Shown one piece after another: positions 18,302-26,840 of a stretch of DNA of 64,000 bases. The notes beneath the pieces are model-generated. The model was not told the origin of the DNA and did not search any database. It saw only the letters and a list, made by a program, of their open reading frames with translations. Within the stretch, counting starts at the first letter, position 1. Each line of letters starts with the position of its first letter. The position numbers and the translations under genes were made by a program. The DNA comes from Natronorubrum texcoconense. Lineage in GTDB: Archaea > Halobacteriota > Halobacteria > Halobacteriales > Natrialbaceae. The stretch spans positions 186,001 to 250,000 of the forward strand of contig NZ_FNFE01000005.1 in assembly GCF_900100335.1 (NCBI RefSeq), written 5' to 3'.

Positions 18302-20158
18302 ATGAAAATCCTCGTCTTCGGCGCGGGTCCGCTGGGCAGTCTGAAGGCAGCCCGACTCCACGAAGCAGGGCACGACGTTCATCTTCTTGCCAGAGGGCAA
18401 CGGTTAGCCGACCTGAAAGAACACGGAATCGTTATTCAGGAAGAGGGGGCCGATGGGGGAGAAGTCGCTCACGTTCCCGTGGTAGAGTCGTTCGAACCCG
18501 ACGACAACTACGATCTCGTTCTGGTCGTCATGGGGGAGCATCAAGCCGTACAGATTCTGGATACGTTGGCGGAAAACGACCACGTCCCGACGTTTCTCTT
18601 CATGGGGAACAACGTCAACGGGTCTGACGAAATAGTTCAGGCGCTCGGCAAAGAGCGCGTGATGCTGGGGTTTCCGTACCCTGGCGGGAAACGAGAGGGC
18701 CACGTCGTGCGCGTCCTCCCGATCAACGAGGACAAGAAATACACCGTCCCGATCGGGGAGGTCGATGGAACGATTCGACCCAGAACTCGACAGGTAGCCG
18801 CGATCCTGGGGGACATGCGCGGGTACGACGTCGAAATCCGGACGGACATGGACGAGTGGTTGAAGTACCACGTCGCGTTGCTCATGTCCGGCCTCGTCCC
18901 CGCGCTGTACGCCGCTGACACCAGTATGAAACGGCTGGGCGAAACCAGAGACCTGCTGGTGCTGTCGGTCCGTGCGACGAAAGAGGCGCTGCGGGGATTA
19001 CGTAACGCAGGGTATGCACCCAGTCCGCCGGTCGTCAAGACCTTCGAATACGTCCCTGAGCCGATCTGCGTCTGGGTCATCGGGTGGCTCATGCGAAAGG
19101 AGTACGCGAAGGTCTCGGTCGAAGGGCACGCCCGAGATGGCCGACACGAAATGCGATATCTGTTCGACGGATTGCGTTCGATACTAGACGAGACGGACGT
19201 AGAAACTAAAGCCATCGACCGGCTGGCTCCGTATTACGATCCAGGGACACCGCCGTATCCCGAAGGCAAACGAGACCTATCCATGGGGTGGGATGGGGTC
19301 GTTGCCCCCGCAATCGGAGCGGGAGCACTCGCGCTCGCTCTTCGGAGTTTGCGCTCGAAAGCGAGAGCCGATTCCGCGTCCGAACGCGAATCTGATGGCG
19401 TCTATTACGAGGTGAGTGGCCCCGAAGACGCGACCGCGGTGGTGTTCACCCACGGATTCGCCCTCGACCGCGAGACGTGGCGAGAACAGGTCTCGACGCT
19501 ATCCGAGTCGTATCGGGTTCTCTCGTGGGATCTCCCCGGGTGTGGTGAATCCGTTGAATCGAGTGATCCAGTGCGCTTTGGGGTCGCGTCCCGGAAATTA
19601 ATCGACGTACTGGATGATGAAGGAATCGACCAGGCCGTTCTGGTCGGCCAGTCGATGGGGAGCCTGTTGAATCAGTACGTTGCGTACCATCACCCCGACC
19701 GCGTTCGAGCCCTCGTTCACGTTGGTGGTTTCCCATTGTACGAGGGATTTTCCGAACGCACGATCATATTGATGGGGTTGCACGTGAGGGCACTGAAACT
19801 CATGCCCGAACAACTGATATACGACGCGTTTGGTCGGCTGGTCGCTCGCACGTCCGACGCTAGACAGTACGTGACACGGGCGAGTGCACGTACTGGGAAG
19901 GAGAACATGGTCTCCCTCGAAAGCGGACTCCTCAAAGACATCGAAGAAGGGATTCCCGAACTGACCGAGCTTCCTCAATTGATCGTGGTCGGTGAACACG
20001 AGTACTTCCTGCTACGAAAGAAAGCGAAAGAATGGAACGAAAAACTCCCCAACAGCGTTCACACATCGGTGCCGGATGCGGGACATATTGCGAATCACGA
20101 TAATCCGATGACGTTCAACGAAATACTATCCTCGTTTCTGGAAACATTAGATCAATAG
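18302..20158 (+). CDS. Ketopantoate-reductase-like / alpha/beta-hydrolase fusion
   Basis: The product has 618 residues. Residues 1-345 are a PanE/ApbA-type reductase: MKILVFGAGPLGSLKAARL is the NADP-binding loop, and FLFMGNNVNGSDEI and LKYHVALLMSGLVPALY are typical inner motifs. A hydrophobic Ala-rich stretch (about 340-352) leads to an alpha/beta hydrolase (about 365-618) with GQSMGS (Ser about 451), VVGEHEY and the histidine in PDAGHIANH. The ATG at 18302 follows GGAGG at 18289-18293; the frame is open 42 codons upstream without conserved residues. I do not know this fusion from characterised enzymes. It may reduce and hydrolyse related carbonyl substrates. Confidence 0.82.
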   Translation: MKILVFGAGPLGSLKAARLHEAGHDVHLLARGQRLADLKEHGIVIQEEGADGGEVAHVPVVESFEPDDNYDLVLVVMGEHQAVQILDTLAENDHVPTFLFMGNNVNGSDEIVQALGKERVMLGFPYPGGKREGHVVRVLPINEDKKYTVPIGEVDGTIRPRTRQVAAILGDMRGYDVEIRTDMDEWLKYHVALLMSGLVPALYAADTSMKRLGETRDLLVLSVRATKEALRGLRNAGYAPSPPVVKTFEYVPEPICVWVIGWLMRKEYAKVSVEGHARDGRHEMRYLFDGLRSILDETDVETKAIDRLAPYYDPGTPPYPEGKRDLSMGWDGVVAPAIGAGALALALRSLRSKARADSASERESDGVYYEVSGPEDATAVVFTHGFALDRETWREQVSTLSESYRVLSWDLPGCGESVESSDPVRFGVASRKLIDVLDDEGIDQAVLVGQSMGSLLNQYVAYHHPDRVRALVHVGGFPLYEGFSERTIILMGLHVRALKLMPEQLIYDAFGRLVARTSDARQYVTRASARTGKENMVSLESGLLKDIEEGIPELTELPQLIVVGEHEYFLLRKKAKEWNEKLPNSVHTSVPDAGHIANHDNPMTFNEILSSFLETLDQ

Positions 20159-20247
20159 ATACCTGGGTGACACCATCTCGCCGGTCAACGGAAACGTACG
20201 CTAGTAACCGGTCGCTGACGCAGTCCTCCGAGACACGCTACCGTCCC

Positions 20248-21198
20248 TCACGACCACGGAGACAGCGCGCCTCCAGTCGTGATCTGCTCGTCTGCAATGA
20301 ATCTATCGTGGACGACACAGAGCGCAGTGACGATCAGTGCGGCACCGATGCCGGCGACGCCGACGGGCGCGGTCACGAGGTTTCCGGCTCCCGTGAGGTA
20401 GACCAGCGACAGTGCTCCCAGTCCGTTGAACGATCCGTGAAGGACGGTTGCAGCGAGTACGGATCGAGCGCGGATGGTCAGGTACGTGTAGATCGGTGCC
20501 ATCGCAATCGTTGCAGCGGTCATGACGAACACACCCGCGAGCGGCGCGTCGGGAAAGTTGTGCCCCTGAAGGATGATCGGCGCGTGCCAGATGCCCCAGA
20601 CCGCACCGGTGAAGATCGAGAGTTTCCAGAATCCGAGCGGAGCGAGTTCCGTGAGTAGTAACCCGCGCCACCCGAGTTCCTCGCCGAGCGCAGCGAGGGC
20701 GTTGATCGTCAGCCCCGCGAAGAGACCCTGAACGACCAATAGAACGACAGGTGGCACAGGCACCGTTTCCAGTTGCGCGATCGCTTCAGCGGCTTCGTCC
20801 TGACTCAGGCCCAACTCGAGCAGAAACACCGCGTAGTCGGTCGTAAACGACACGCCCGGAAGGGCGGTTCCGATGCCGATCGTGCCAGCAACGAGGACAA
20901 CCGGCGTGATCCACGCAAGTCCGACCCATCGAAGCCGACCCAAAGCGAGTCCACACCCCTCTCGAATAGACTCACCGTACCGGAGTTGGGTTCCGATCGC
21001 AGCGAACGCCGGTGCCCACATGACGACTACGACCACGAATACGAGTCCGACGAGCGTCCCGAGTTCGATCCCAACGAGGTAGAGGACGATGGCACCGGTC
21101 CAGGCGATACCGAACGTGAGCGCGAGAAAGAGCCCTACTTTTCGAGTGCGTATGCCGGACTCACTCGTTCCCCGGTCAGGAGCCGTACGAGAATCCAT
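20248..21198 (-). CDS. CPBP family intramembrane metalloprotease (3)
   Basis: The 316-residue polytopic protein has the CPBP signature EELGWRGLLLTELAPLG, then GAVWGIWHAPIILQGHN and VLHGSFNGLGAL. It is longer than the other two paralogues, with extra helices in the N-terminal half, and diverges from them (EELGWRG rather than EEIGWRG). It is convergent with the reductase-hydrolase fusion gene. Like the others, it sits next to an alpha/beta hydrolase domain. Confidence 0.87.
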   Translation of the reverse strand: MDSRTAPDRGTSESGIRTRKVGLFLALTFGIAWTGAIVLYLVGIELGTLVGLVFVVVVVMWAPAFAAIGTQLRYGESIREGCGLALGRLRWVGLAWITPVVLVAGTIGIGTALPGVSFTTDYAVFLLELGLSQDEAAEAIAQLETVPVPPVVLLVVQGLFAGLTINALAALGEELGWRGLLLTELAPLGFWKLSIFTGAVWGIWHAPIILQGHNFPDAPLAGVFVMTAATIAMAPIYTYLTIRARSVLAATVLHGSFNGLGALSLVYLTGAGNLVTAPVGVAGIGAALIVTALCVVHDRFIADEQITTGGALSPWS

Positions 21199-21350
21199 AT
21201 CCCTACCTTTGCGTCGGATATCTTAAGTATGGGTCACAGCTCTGCGCTCACGATTACGACGAACCGAGCGGTTAGGAGCGCGATTGCGTCGCGGTAGAAT
21301 ACTGCATCACAGTAGTCGAAGAAACGGATAGAACGGTTATTTCGCTCATC

Positions 21351-21534
21351 ATAGGCTGGCGTCACGTTCTTTCTGCTAATTGAGCGACCGATCCGAGACT
21401 TATCGAACCTCATCTCCCGGAACGGCTGACGCTGGATACCTACGATGAGCAGGCGTGGCTGTCGGTGGTTCCGTTTACGAATGTCGAGGAACGACTGCGG
21501 GTCTTCCTTCCGGAACGAGAGTTACACTCAGCAC
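21351..21534 (+). pseudogene. 5' remnant of a DUF2071 (YqjF-like) gene
   Basis: From ATA at 21351 the frame reads GWRHVLSAN-stop-ATDPRLIEPHLPERL, TLDTYDEQAWLSVVPFTNV and then fades. A second frame gives GLPSGTRVTLS near 21490. These blocks match the start of DUF2071 proteins (WRHVLFANWPVDP, then LPDRLTLDTYDG.AWL.VVPF). There is an internal stop, no start codon, a frameshift and no C-terminal half. The rest of the gap 21199-21627 holds only the promoter of the next gene. Confidence 0.65.
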
Positions 21535-21597
21535 CTAGTAATAACCTCAAAACTATTTGAGTTATATCGTTGGTAATATATAATCCAAGAGACAATA

Positions 21598-21603
21598 TTT
21601 ATA
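21598..21603 (+). promoter_or_regulatory. TATA box of the MFS-bactofilin operon
   Basis: TTTATA in AATATTTATACC ends 25 bases before the ATG at 21628, so a leaderless mRNA is likely. Confidence 0.6.
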
Positions 21604-21627
21604 CCGGGTTGAGGAACACAGTACTCC

Positions 21628-22905
21628 ATGAAGCTCTTCGATTTCGTTCGTGAGCGCCAGTGGGTTCCGATCACTGGCTACCTAATCTACGTCTCCGCGC
21701 TCACGGCGGGCTACTACTACAATCTCACCTTCGTTCAGTTGGGATTGACCGATCTCGGGACGCGAGAGATCGGGATGGCCCCCGAGGATGTTTCGATAGT
21801 GATGGGCGTGCTCGCGCTTCTCACGCTTGTCGCCGCCGTCGGTAGCGGTCTCGTCATGGATCGGCGTGGCTGGAGTACCGATCTCTACGTGAAGTTTCGC
21901 CTGCTCTTTCTGATTATTCTCGTCCAGTTGTTACTGACGATCGCTGCTCCGTTCGTGAGTACGGTCGAACAGTTCGTGCTCTGGGTCGTCATCTGTTCGG
22001 CGACGCTCGGACTCGGCATCCCGGTGACGTTCAGCTTCATGCTCGATTTCATCCCCGTTAGAGACCGTGGATACGTTGCTGCGGTCGTGGCGGGCCTCTC
22101 GTTTTTCGTCGCAGCGCTGTATCCAATCGAGTGGCGGATCCACGAGTTTAGTCTCGTCATGAGCGCAATGATGGTGCCGGCAGTGCTGATTCTGGCCGTC
22201 CTTTCAGTGAAGCGGTTCGCGTTCGTCGACAGCCTCGCCGGTCAGCACGAACGAAGTACGTTCAGGGTCGGACGGTTCTGTCGGCCGATTCCGATCCGGA
22301 CGCTGAGTTTCGCGTTCTGGGGTCCAGTTCTGCTGATGTTCGGCGTCTTCTTTATCGATAGTCTGGGCTTTCTCCGAATTATCGAAGAGCCGCTCTACAT
22401 CTACACGTCTTGGCAATCGCCCGATCTGAGCGTTCGATTGTTTATCGCTGTCCTCCACGTCGTCGGAGCGCTCGCCGCCGGCGTCCTCTACACGAACTTC
22501 GATCGGAACTGGGTGTTCTTCTGGGTATTTGGCCTGTTTGCGTTCACCCACCTGCTGTACGTCTTCGACATTCAGTTCGGAGGCGGCGAGACGCCGGCGC
22601 TCATCCTGCCGATGTTCTACGTGCTCGCGGTCAGCTTCTACACGACGCTCAACTTCGCACTCTGGCCGGATCTCTCGACCACGGAGACGATCGGTACGCA
22701 TACCGCCCTCGGCGTCGGAATCGCGGGGTGGCTGGCGACGTTCATGAGTACCGCCCTGGCGCTGTACTCCGAGGGAATCGGACTCCCGTTAGGGAGCCAC
22801 ATGACGTACGTCAACGCACTATCGCTGCTGTTCATCGTCGCGCTGCCCATACTGCTATACGTCCATCGAATGTTCGAGTTAGCACGTGGAGAGGTGTCGT
22901 CATGA
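21628..22905 (+). CDS. MFS-like membrane transporter
   Basis: The 425-residue protein has about twelve hydrophobic helices in two halves joined by a polar loop near residues 200-220. GLVMDRRGWSTDL after the second helix resembles the MFS loop 2-3 motif (G.L.DR.G). The substrate cannot be read. Its stop overlaps the start of the next gene (ATGA at 22902), so it is coupled to a bactofilin-like membrane protein. The pair lies between the hydrolase zone and the catabolic cluster. Confidence 0.7.
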   Translation: MKLFDFVRERQWVPITGYLIYVSALTAGYYYNLTFVQLGLTDLGTREIGMAPEDVSIVMGVLALLTLVAAVGSGLVMDRRGWSTDLYVKFRLLFLIILVQLLLTIAAPFVSTVEQFVLWVVICSATLGLGIPVTFSFMLDFIPVRDRGYVAAVVAGLSFFVAALYPIEWRIHEFSLVMSAMMVPAVLILAVLSVKRFAFVDSLAGQHERSTFRVGRFCRPIPIRTLSFAFWGPVLLMFGVFFIDSLGFLRIIEEPLYIYTSWQSPDLSVRLFIAVLHVVGALAAGVLYTNFDRNWVFFWVFGLFAFTHLLYVFDIQFGGGETPALILPMFYVLAVSFYTTLNFALWPDLSTTETIGTHTALGVGIAGWLATFMSTALALYSEGIGLPLGSHMTYVNALSLLFIVALPILLYVHRMFELARGEVSS

Positions 22906-23765
22906 ACCTGGAACTCATTCCGCTATTGATCATCGTCCTGCTCATGATCTCGGCCGGCGGGGTGGACGTCGAAACCACTGAATTGGTCATCGAAGGTGAC
23001 CACGAGATCACCGAGCATCGGGGCGCGTTGATCGTCGGCGATGCGACCGTCACAATCCCGGACGACGAAACGATCTCCGGACCGGTCTACGTCATCGGCG
23101 GCGAGTTCCAGATTCACGGGGAGGTCGAAGGCGACGTGACGCAACTGTCGGGGTCGCTCGTCGTTGAAAATGGAGGAACGATCGACGGCGAACTCCAGCA
23201 CATCGGTGGGAGCGAGGAGTTTGCGGATGACGCAGCCATCGGTGAGCGATCCACTGTGGAGTTCGCGCCGGCCGAACCCGGCCCGATCGCTGCGTACACG
23301 CCGGTCGTGCTGACGACTTTGTTCCTATCCCTCGTCGGGGCGTGGCTCTCCCGAAAGCGTCCAGCGTTACTCGAAAATGTCGGAACGACCGCGCGGGACC
23401 ATCCGGTAATCAGCCTCACCGTGGGCGCACTCCTCTCCGTGACGTTCTTGGCTGTGTTCGTGTTCATGGCGTTTACCCTCGTTCTTCTCCCGGTGAGCAT
23501 CTTCGGACTTCTGATCGGGTTAGTGACAATCGCATACGGGATCATCGGAATGGGATATCTTGCCGGAAAACGGTTGGATACGCCGCGGGTTGGTCTGGCC
23601 ACCGGGCTCGGCGTAGTCGGTATCATGATGTTGTTACAGGTCGTCGGCGCGGTTCCAATCCTCGGCGACCTGATCGCAGGTGGGCTTCTTCTGATCGGCC
23701 TGGGGGCCGTCGTAGTGACGTACTTCGGGCTACAGGAGTTCGAGCCAGTGTCGCTTCCGGAGTAA
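22902..23765 (+). CDS. Bactofilin-like membrane protein
   Basis: The product has 287 residues from the ATG at 22902; the frame is open far upstream, but that part overlaps the transporter gene. After one N-terminal helix comes a short polymer-forming (bactofilin-like) beta-helix segment, about 30-105, with the repeating pattern GALIVGDATVTIPD, then ISGPVYVIGGEFQIHGEV and EGDVTQLSGSLVVENG. The rest is four or five helices. Such proteins may form membrane-associated scaffolds. The overlap with the transporter implies joint function, but which one is unclear. Confidence 0.7.
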   Translation: MNLELIPLLIIVLLMISAGGVDVETTELVIEGDHEITEHRGALIVGDATVTIPDDETISGPVYVIGGEFQIHGEVEGDVTQLSGSLVVENGGTIDGELQHIGGSEEFADDAAIGERSTVEFAPAEPGPIAAYTPVVLTTLFLSLVGAWLSRKRPALLENVGTTARDHPVISLTVGALLSVTFLAVFVFMAFTLVLLPVSIFGLLIGLVTIAYGIIGMGYLAGKRLDTPRVGLATGLGVVGIMMLLQVVGAVPILGDLIAGGLLLIGLGAVVVTYFGLQEFEPVSLPE

Positions 23766-23801
23766 CGGTTCCCCCACCCTTCAAGGGTAGTCCCCGATAG
23801 G

Positions 23802-23817
23802 TTTACCATTTGGTAAG
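23802..23817. promoter_or_regulatory. Candidate TetR operator 1 (CoA transferase gene)
   Basis: TTTACCA-TT-TGGTAAG is a palindrome with 7-2-7 spacing (13 of 14 arm positions fit TTTACCA/TGGTAAA). It lies 15 bases before the ATG at 23832, overlapping where the core promoter must be. It matches sites at 26743 and 30281 in the same cluster. Confidence 0.65.
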
Positions 23818-23831
23818 CCAACAACTCTGCT

Positions 23832-25064
23832 ATGGACGGCCAATCTATGACAGACGAGAACAAGATACTTGATGGGATCACGGTGCTGGACATGTCGACG
23901 TTTGTGACCGGCGGGTTTTGCTCGTCGATGCTCGCCAACCAAGGTGCGGAGGTCATCAAAATCGAACAGCCGGGTTACGGCGATGCCATCCGCCATTCGG
24001 GCCCGCCGTTCATCGAGGGCGAGTCCCCCTACTACTGGACGGTCAACTACGGGAAACGGAGCGTCGAACTCGACCTGAAGAACGACGAGGCGCTGGAGGC
24101 GCTGTACGACCTCGTCGCGGAGGCGGACGTCTTCATCCAGAACTTCCGGCCGGGCGTTGCCGAACGCCTCAACGTCGACTACGACACCCTGACCGAGCAC
24201 AACGAGACCCTGGTCTATCTCGCAGTCTCGGCGTTCGGTCAGACCGGCCCCTGGCGTGAGCGCTCGGGCTACGACCTGCTCATCCAGGGCCTCAGCGGCA
24301 TCATGGACGTCACCGGCGAGGAGGGGCGCCAACCGGTGAAGGTCGGGCTACCGATGACCGACCTCATCACCGCCATGTGGGCCGCCTTCGGGACGATGAC
24401 CGCGCTCTACAACCGCGAATTAACTGGTGAGGGAGAGTATATCGACCTCGGGATGCTGGAGGCGACGCTGCCGTGGCTGACCAAACAGGCCGGACGAGCG
24501 TTTGCCGACGAAACACCCGAGCGCATGGGGACGAAAGACCCCGTGCTCGCCCCCTACCAGACCTTCGAGACCGAAGACAGCTACATCAACGTCTGCGTCC
24601 TCAACGAGAAGCTCTGGGCCGACCTCTGTGAGGCCATCGATCGGCCGGAACTCATCGACGACGACCGCTTCGACACCAACGCCGACCGCGTCGACCACCT
24701 CGAGGAGCTCGAAGCCGAAATAGAGGCCACCCTCACCGAGAAGACCACCGACGAGTGGGTCGAGATCATCGCCGACGAGGGGGGCGTTCCTGCCGGTCCG
24801 GTCTACAGCGTCGAAGAGGCGTTGAACAACCCCCAGATCGAGGCCCGCGGCACTATGACCGAACTCGACCACCCCGAGATCGGCACGATCCCGGTCGTCG
24901 AACACCCCCTCAAATTCGAACACGCCGACAGTGGCTTCGAGGTCCCGCCACCACTGCTGGGCGAGCACAATCGCGTCGTGTTCCGCGAACTGGGCTACTC
25001 GGAAGCCGAACTGGACGAATTAGCAGCCGCCGGCGTCTTCGGCGACCAGGAGACGGCCGACTGA
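23832..25064 (+). CDS. CaiB/BaiF family (class III) CoA transferase
   Basis: The 410-residue enzyme moves CoA between a CoA thioester and a free carboxylic acid. The family pattern is clear: LDGITVLDMSTFVTGGF, then LANQGAEVIKIEQPGYGD, NYGKRSVELDLK, FIQNFRPGVAERL and SGYDLLIQGLSGIMD, where the Asp of GYD is the likely acyl-anhydride-forming residue. An alternative start lies five codons in (MTDENK). It is only distantly related to the three tandem paralogues at 44-48 kb. Together with the FAH and amidohydrolase genes nearby it probably activates a breakdown product. Control by the TetR protein is inferred from the palindrome upstream. Confidence 0.88.
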   Translation: MDGQSMTDENKILDGITVLDMSTFVTGGFCSSMLANQGAEVIKIEQPGYGDAIRHSGPPFIEGESPYYWTVNYGKRSVELDLKNDEALEALYDLVAEADVFIQNFRPGVAERLNVDYDTLTEHNETLVYLAVSAFGQTGPWRERSGYDLLIQGLSGIMDVTGEEGRQPVKVGLPMTDLITAMWAAFGTMTALYNRELTGEGEYIDLGMLEATLPWLTKQAGRAFADETPERMGTKDPVLAPYQTFETEDSYINVCVLNEKLWADLCEAIDRPELIDDDRFDTNADRVDHLEELEAEIEATLTEKTTDEWVEIIADEGGVPAGPVYSVEEALNNPQIEARGTMTELDHPEIGTIPVVEHPLKFEHADSGFEVPPPLLGEHNRVVFRELGYSEAELDELAAAGVFGDQETAD

Positions 25065-25065
25065 T

Positions 25066-25143
25066 ACGGTTTGCTGTAACGGTTTACCGGAGCGACCACA
25101 GGACGGATCGCGATCGTTCCGGAAACGACTTCCAACAGACCGT
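25066..25143. repeat. 78-bp hairpin element, copy 1
   Basis: The element starts with ACGGTTTGCTGTAACGGTTT and its end is an imperfect inverted copy (ending CAACAGACCGT). It begins two bases after the CoA transferase stop and is closely related to the 78-bp copy at 27844. It fills the convergent gap before the DoxX gene. Confidence 0.75.
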
Positions 25144-25220
25144 ACAACCGACGAGTCGCATTCCCTCGAGCGTCGCCCCGCAAGCGCGGGAAAGAGTGTG
25201 ACCGCAGAACGACTAGTCGG

Positions 25221-25625
25221 TCACGACTGGTCGTCGTCCGTGGCGGCTTCGTTGAGGATCAGCAGCGCGCCGCCGAGCAGCGCGACGTTCTTCTGGAAGT
25301 TGATCTTGTTCGCCTGCCGTTCCTTCCCTTCCATCGTCCAGAAGTTGTGGATGAACGGCGTCGTGCCCAGGAAGAACACGATGAGTGCGCCGGCGGAGGC
25401 ACGGGGGTACTTCCAGAGGAGGATGCCGAGGTTAGCTACGAGGAGTAACCCCGTCGCAAATGGGACCATCACGTTCGGCATCGGGACGCCGCTCTCGCGT
25501 GCGATGTCGACGCGTTTGTCGTTGTTCCGGAAACCATCGACGGCCATGATGGTAAGGACGCCGCTGTACAGGAGGCGGCCGAGCAGTGACGGTGGGGTCG
25601 AGTTCGAGGTTGTCGTATCAGTCAT
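25221..25625 (-). CDS. DoxX-like membrane protein
   Basis: The 134-residue protein has four hydrophobic helices and the DoxX-like layout: LLYSGVLTIMAVDGFRN, a polar loop with the conserved VPMPNVMVPFATGLLLVANLG, and GTTPFIHNFW, then KNVALLGGALLIL. DoxX relatives are small membrane proteins tied to redox or thiol stress, with no agreed reaction. It lies 36 bases behind the BNR propeller gene on the same strand and is probably cotranscribed from the promoter controlled by operator 2. Confidence 0.75.
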   Translation of the reverse strand: MTDTTTSNSTPPSLLGRLLYSGVLTIMAVDGFRNNDKRVDIARESGVPMPNVMVPFATGLLLVANLGILLWKYPRASAGALIVFFLGTTPFIHNFWTMEGKERQANKINFQKNVALLGGALLILNEAATDDDQS

Positions 25626-25661
25626 TATGTATGTTAGTGGTAGGAGTGTCTCGATTGCTGT

Positions 25662-26708
25662 TCAGATGGCTTCGATGCGGCTGACGTTGGCGTCGACGCG
25701 GCCCGCCGTGTGATACTCGCCGTCGTCGTCGCGGCGCATAATGCGCCCCTCGACGTCATCGCGCTGGTCCGGGACGTCGAACAGTCCGGACCCACAGATA
25801 ACCTCGCCGTCGTATACTTCCCAGGTCTCGATGACCTCGTGGGGTTCGCCGGGATAGGAGACTCGCTCCCAGTCGCGGCCGAAGTTGGTTGACTCGAACA
25901 GCGCGGTCGTGTGGTCGTCGTCCACCCAGGCGGGCGGGGCCTCCTCGCCGCCACAGAAGAACACCCGGCCGTCGTGGATGAACACCCCCCGGATGTACGA
26001 GAAGTCGTTACCCCGGTCGATGCGGGTCCAAGACTCGCCGCCATCGACCGTCCGCCAGAGGCCGCCCTCACCGACGGCGTGGCCGAGACCCAGGTTCTCC
26101 AGGTCGTGGTCGAGGTAGCCCGTCGTCGCCAGCCAGACGTCCTCGGATATCGGGAGTATCTGGTGGATATCGTCGACGATGGTGTCGCGGCGGTCGACCC
26201 AGGTCCGGCCGCCATCGCGGCTGATGTGGATACCGCCGGCCTCGACCCCGGCGATGAGGTGGTCCGGCCGCCCGGGGACGACTTCCAGCGCTCGCAGTCG
26301 CGCGTAGTGGGGGTCGATTGGCGATTCCCAGTGGCCCCGCGAGGGGAGTTCCCGGAATCCCTTCAGTTCCGTCCACGTCTCGCCGTCGTCGGTCGATCGA
26401 AAGATGTAGGGGTCGTTCGTGCCCGCGTAGAGGGCGCCGTCGGCGGTCGCGAGGATCGACCAGACCTCGCTCTCGCCGGCGTGCCAGAAGCGGTCGCCAA
26501 GCGGTACGCCGAGGTTCTCCCAGGTCCCTCCGCCGTCGAACGACCGGAACGCGCCCTCCGTGGAGGCGACGAACACGCCATCGGTGTGCTCCCACGTTTT
26601 GACTGCCGTGACCATCCCACAGTCCAGTACCCTCTCGAGTTCGCCCCGATCGAACGGAACGTCTTCGGCCCGGTAGAGGCCCTCGTCCGTGCCGATGAGT
26701 AGCGTCAT
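25662..26708 (-). CDS. BNR/Asp-box beta-propeller protein
   Basis: The product has 348 residues from the ATG at 26708 (MTLLIGTDEGLYRAEDVP). It contains at least five Asp-box/BNR motifs (SFDGGGTWENL, STDDGETWTEL, SRDGGRTWVD, TVDGGESWTRI, STNFGRDWERV), typical of sialidase-like or Vps10-like propellers. No signal peptide is seen, so it is cytoplasmic. The catalytic residues of true sialidases were not recognised; a lactonase-like or binding role is possible. A TATA-like TTTATTG on the minus strand (26733-26741) is 25 bases upstream and abuts operator 2. Confidence 0.75.
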   Translation of the reverse strand: MTLLIGTDEGLYRAEDVPFDRGELERVLDCGMVTAVKTWEHTDGVFVASTEGAFRSFDGGGTWENLGVPLGDRFWHAGESEVWSILATADGALYAGTNDPYIFRSTDDGETWTELKGFRELPSRGHWESPIDPHYARLRALEVVPGRPDHLIAGVEAGGIHISRDGGRTWVDRRDTIVDDIHQILPISEDVWLATTGYLDHDLENLGLGHAVGEGGLWRTVDGGESWTRIDRGNDFSYIRGVFIHDGRVFFCGGEEAPPAWVDDDHTTALFESTNFGRDWERVSYPGEPHEVIETWEVYDGEVICGSGLFDVPDQRDDVEGRIMRRDDDGEYHTAGRVDANVSRIEAI

Positions 26709-26742
26709 ACGCCGTGTATGAGAGTCGGACGCACAATAAAGT

Positions 26743-26758
26743 TTTACCAACCTGTAAA
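26743..26758. promoter_or_regulatory. Candidate TetR operator 2 (divergent BNR / TatD genes)
   Basis: TTTACCA-AC-CTGTAAA (7-2-7), flanked by T and A to give an 18-bp palindrome. It lies directly upstream of the minus-strand TATA at 26733-26741 and between the divergent genes starting at 26708 and 26841. Confidence 0.65.
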
Positions 26759-26840
26759 ACACAAGCTCTACCCGGAGACGACGGCACTGGAGCCGAACGC
26801 CTCGTCGCATGCCGGTCCAGTAGCCTCACAGTCCACAGCC

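Noticed and set aside
22410-22901. N-terminal extension of the bactofilin-like protein
   Set aside because: It overlaps the MFS gene and reads as arginine-rich shadow sequence; the ATGA overlap at 22902 marks the true start.
23776-23788. Palindrome ACCCTTCAAGGGT after the bactofilin-like gene
   Set aside because: The loop would be a single base, so it cannot fold as a terminator hairpin, and it does not match the operator family.
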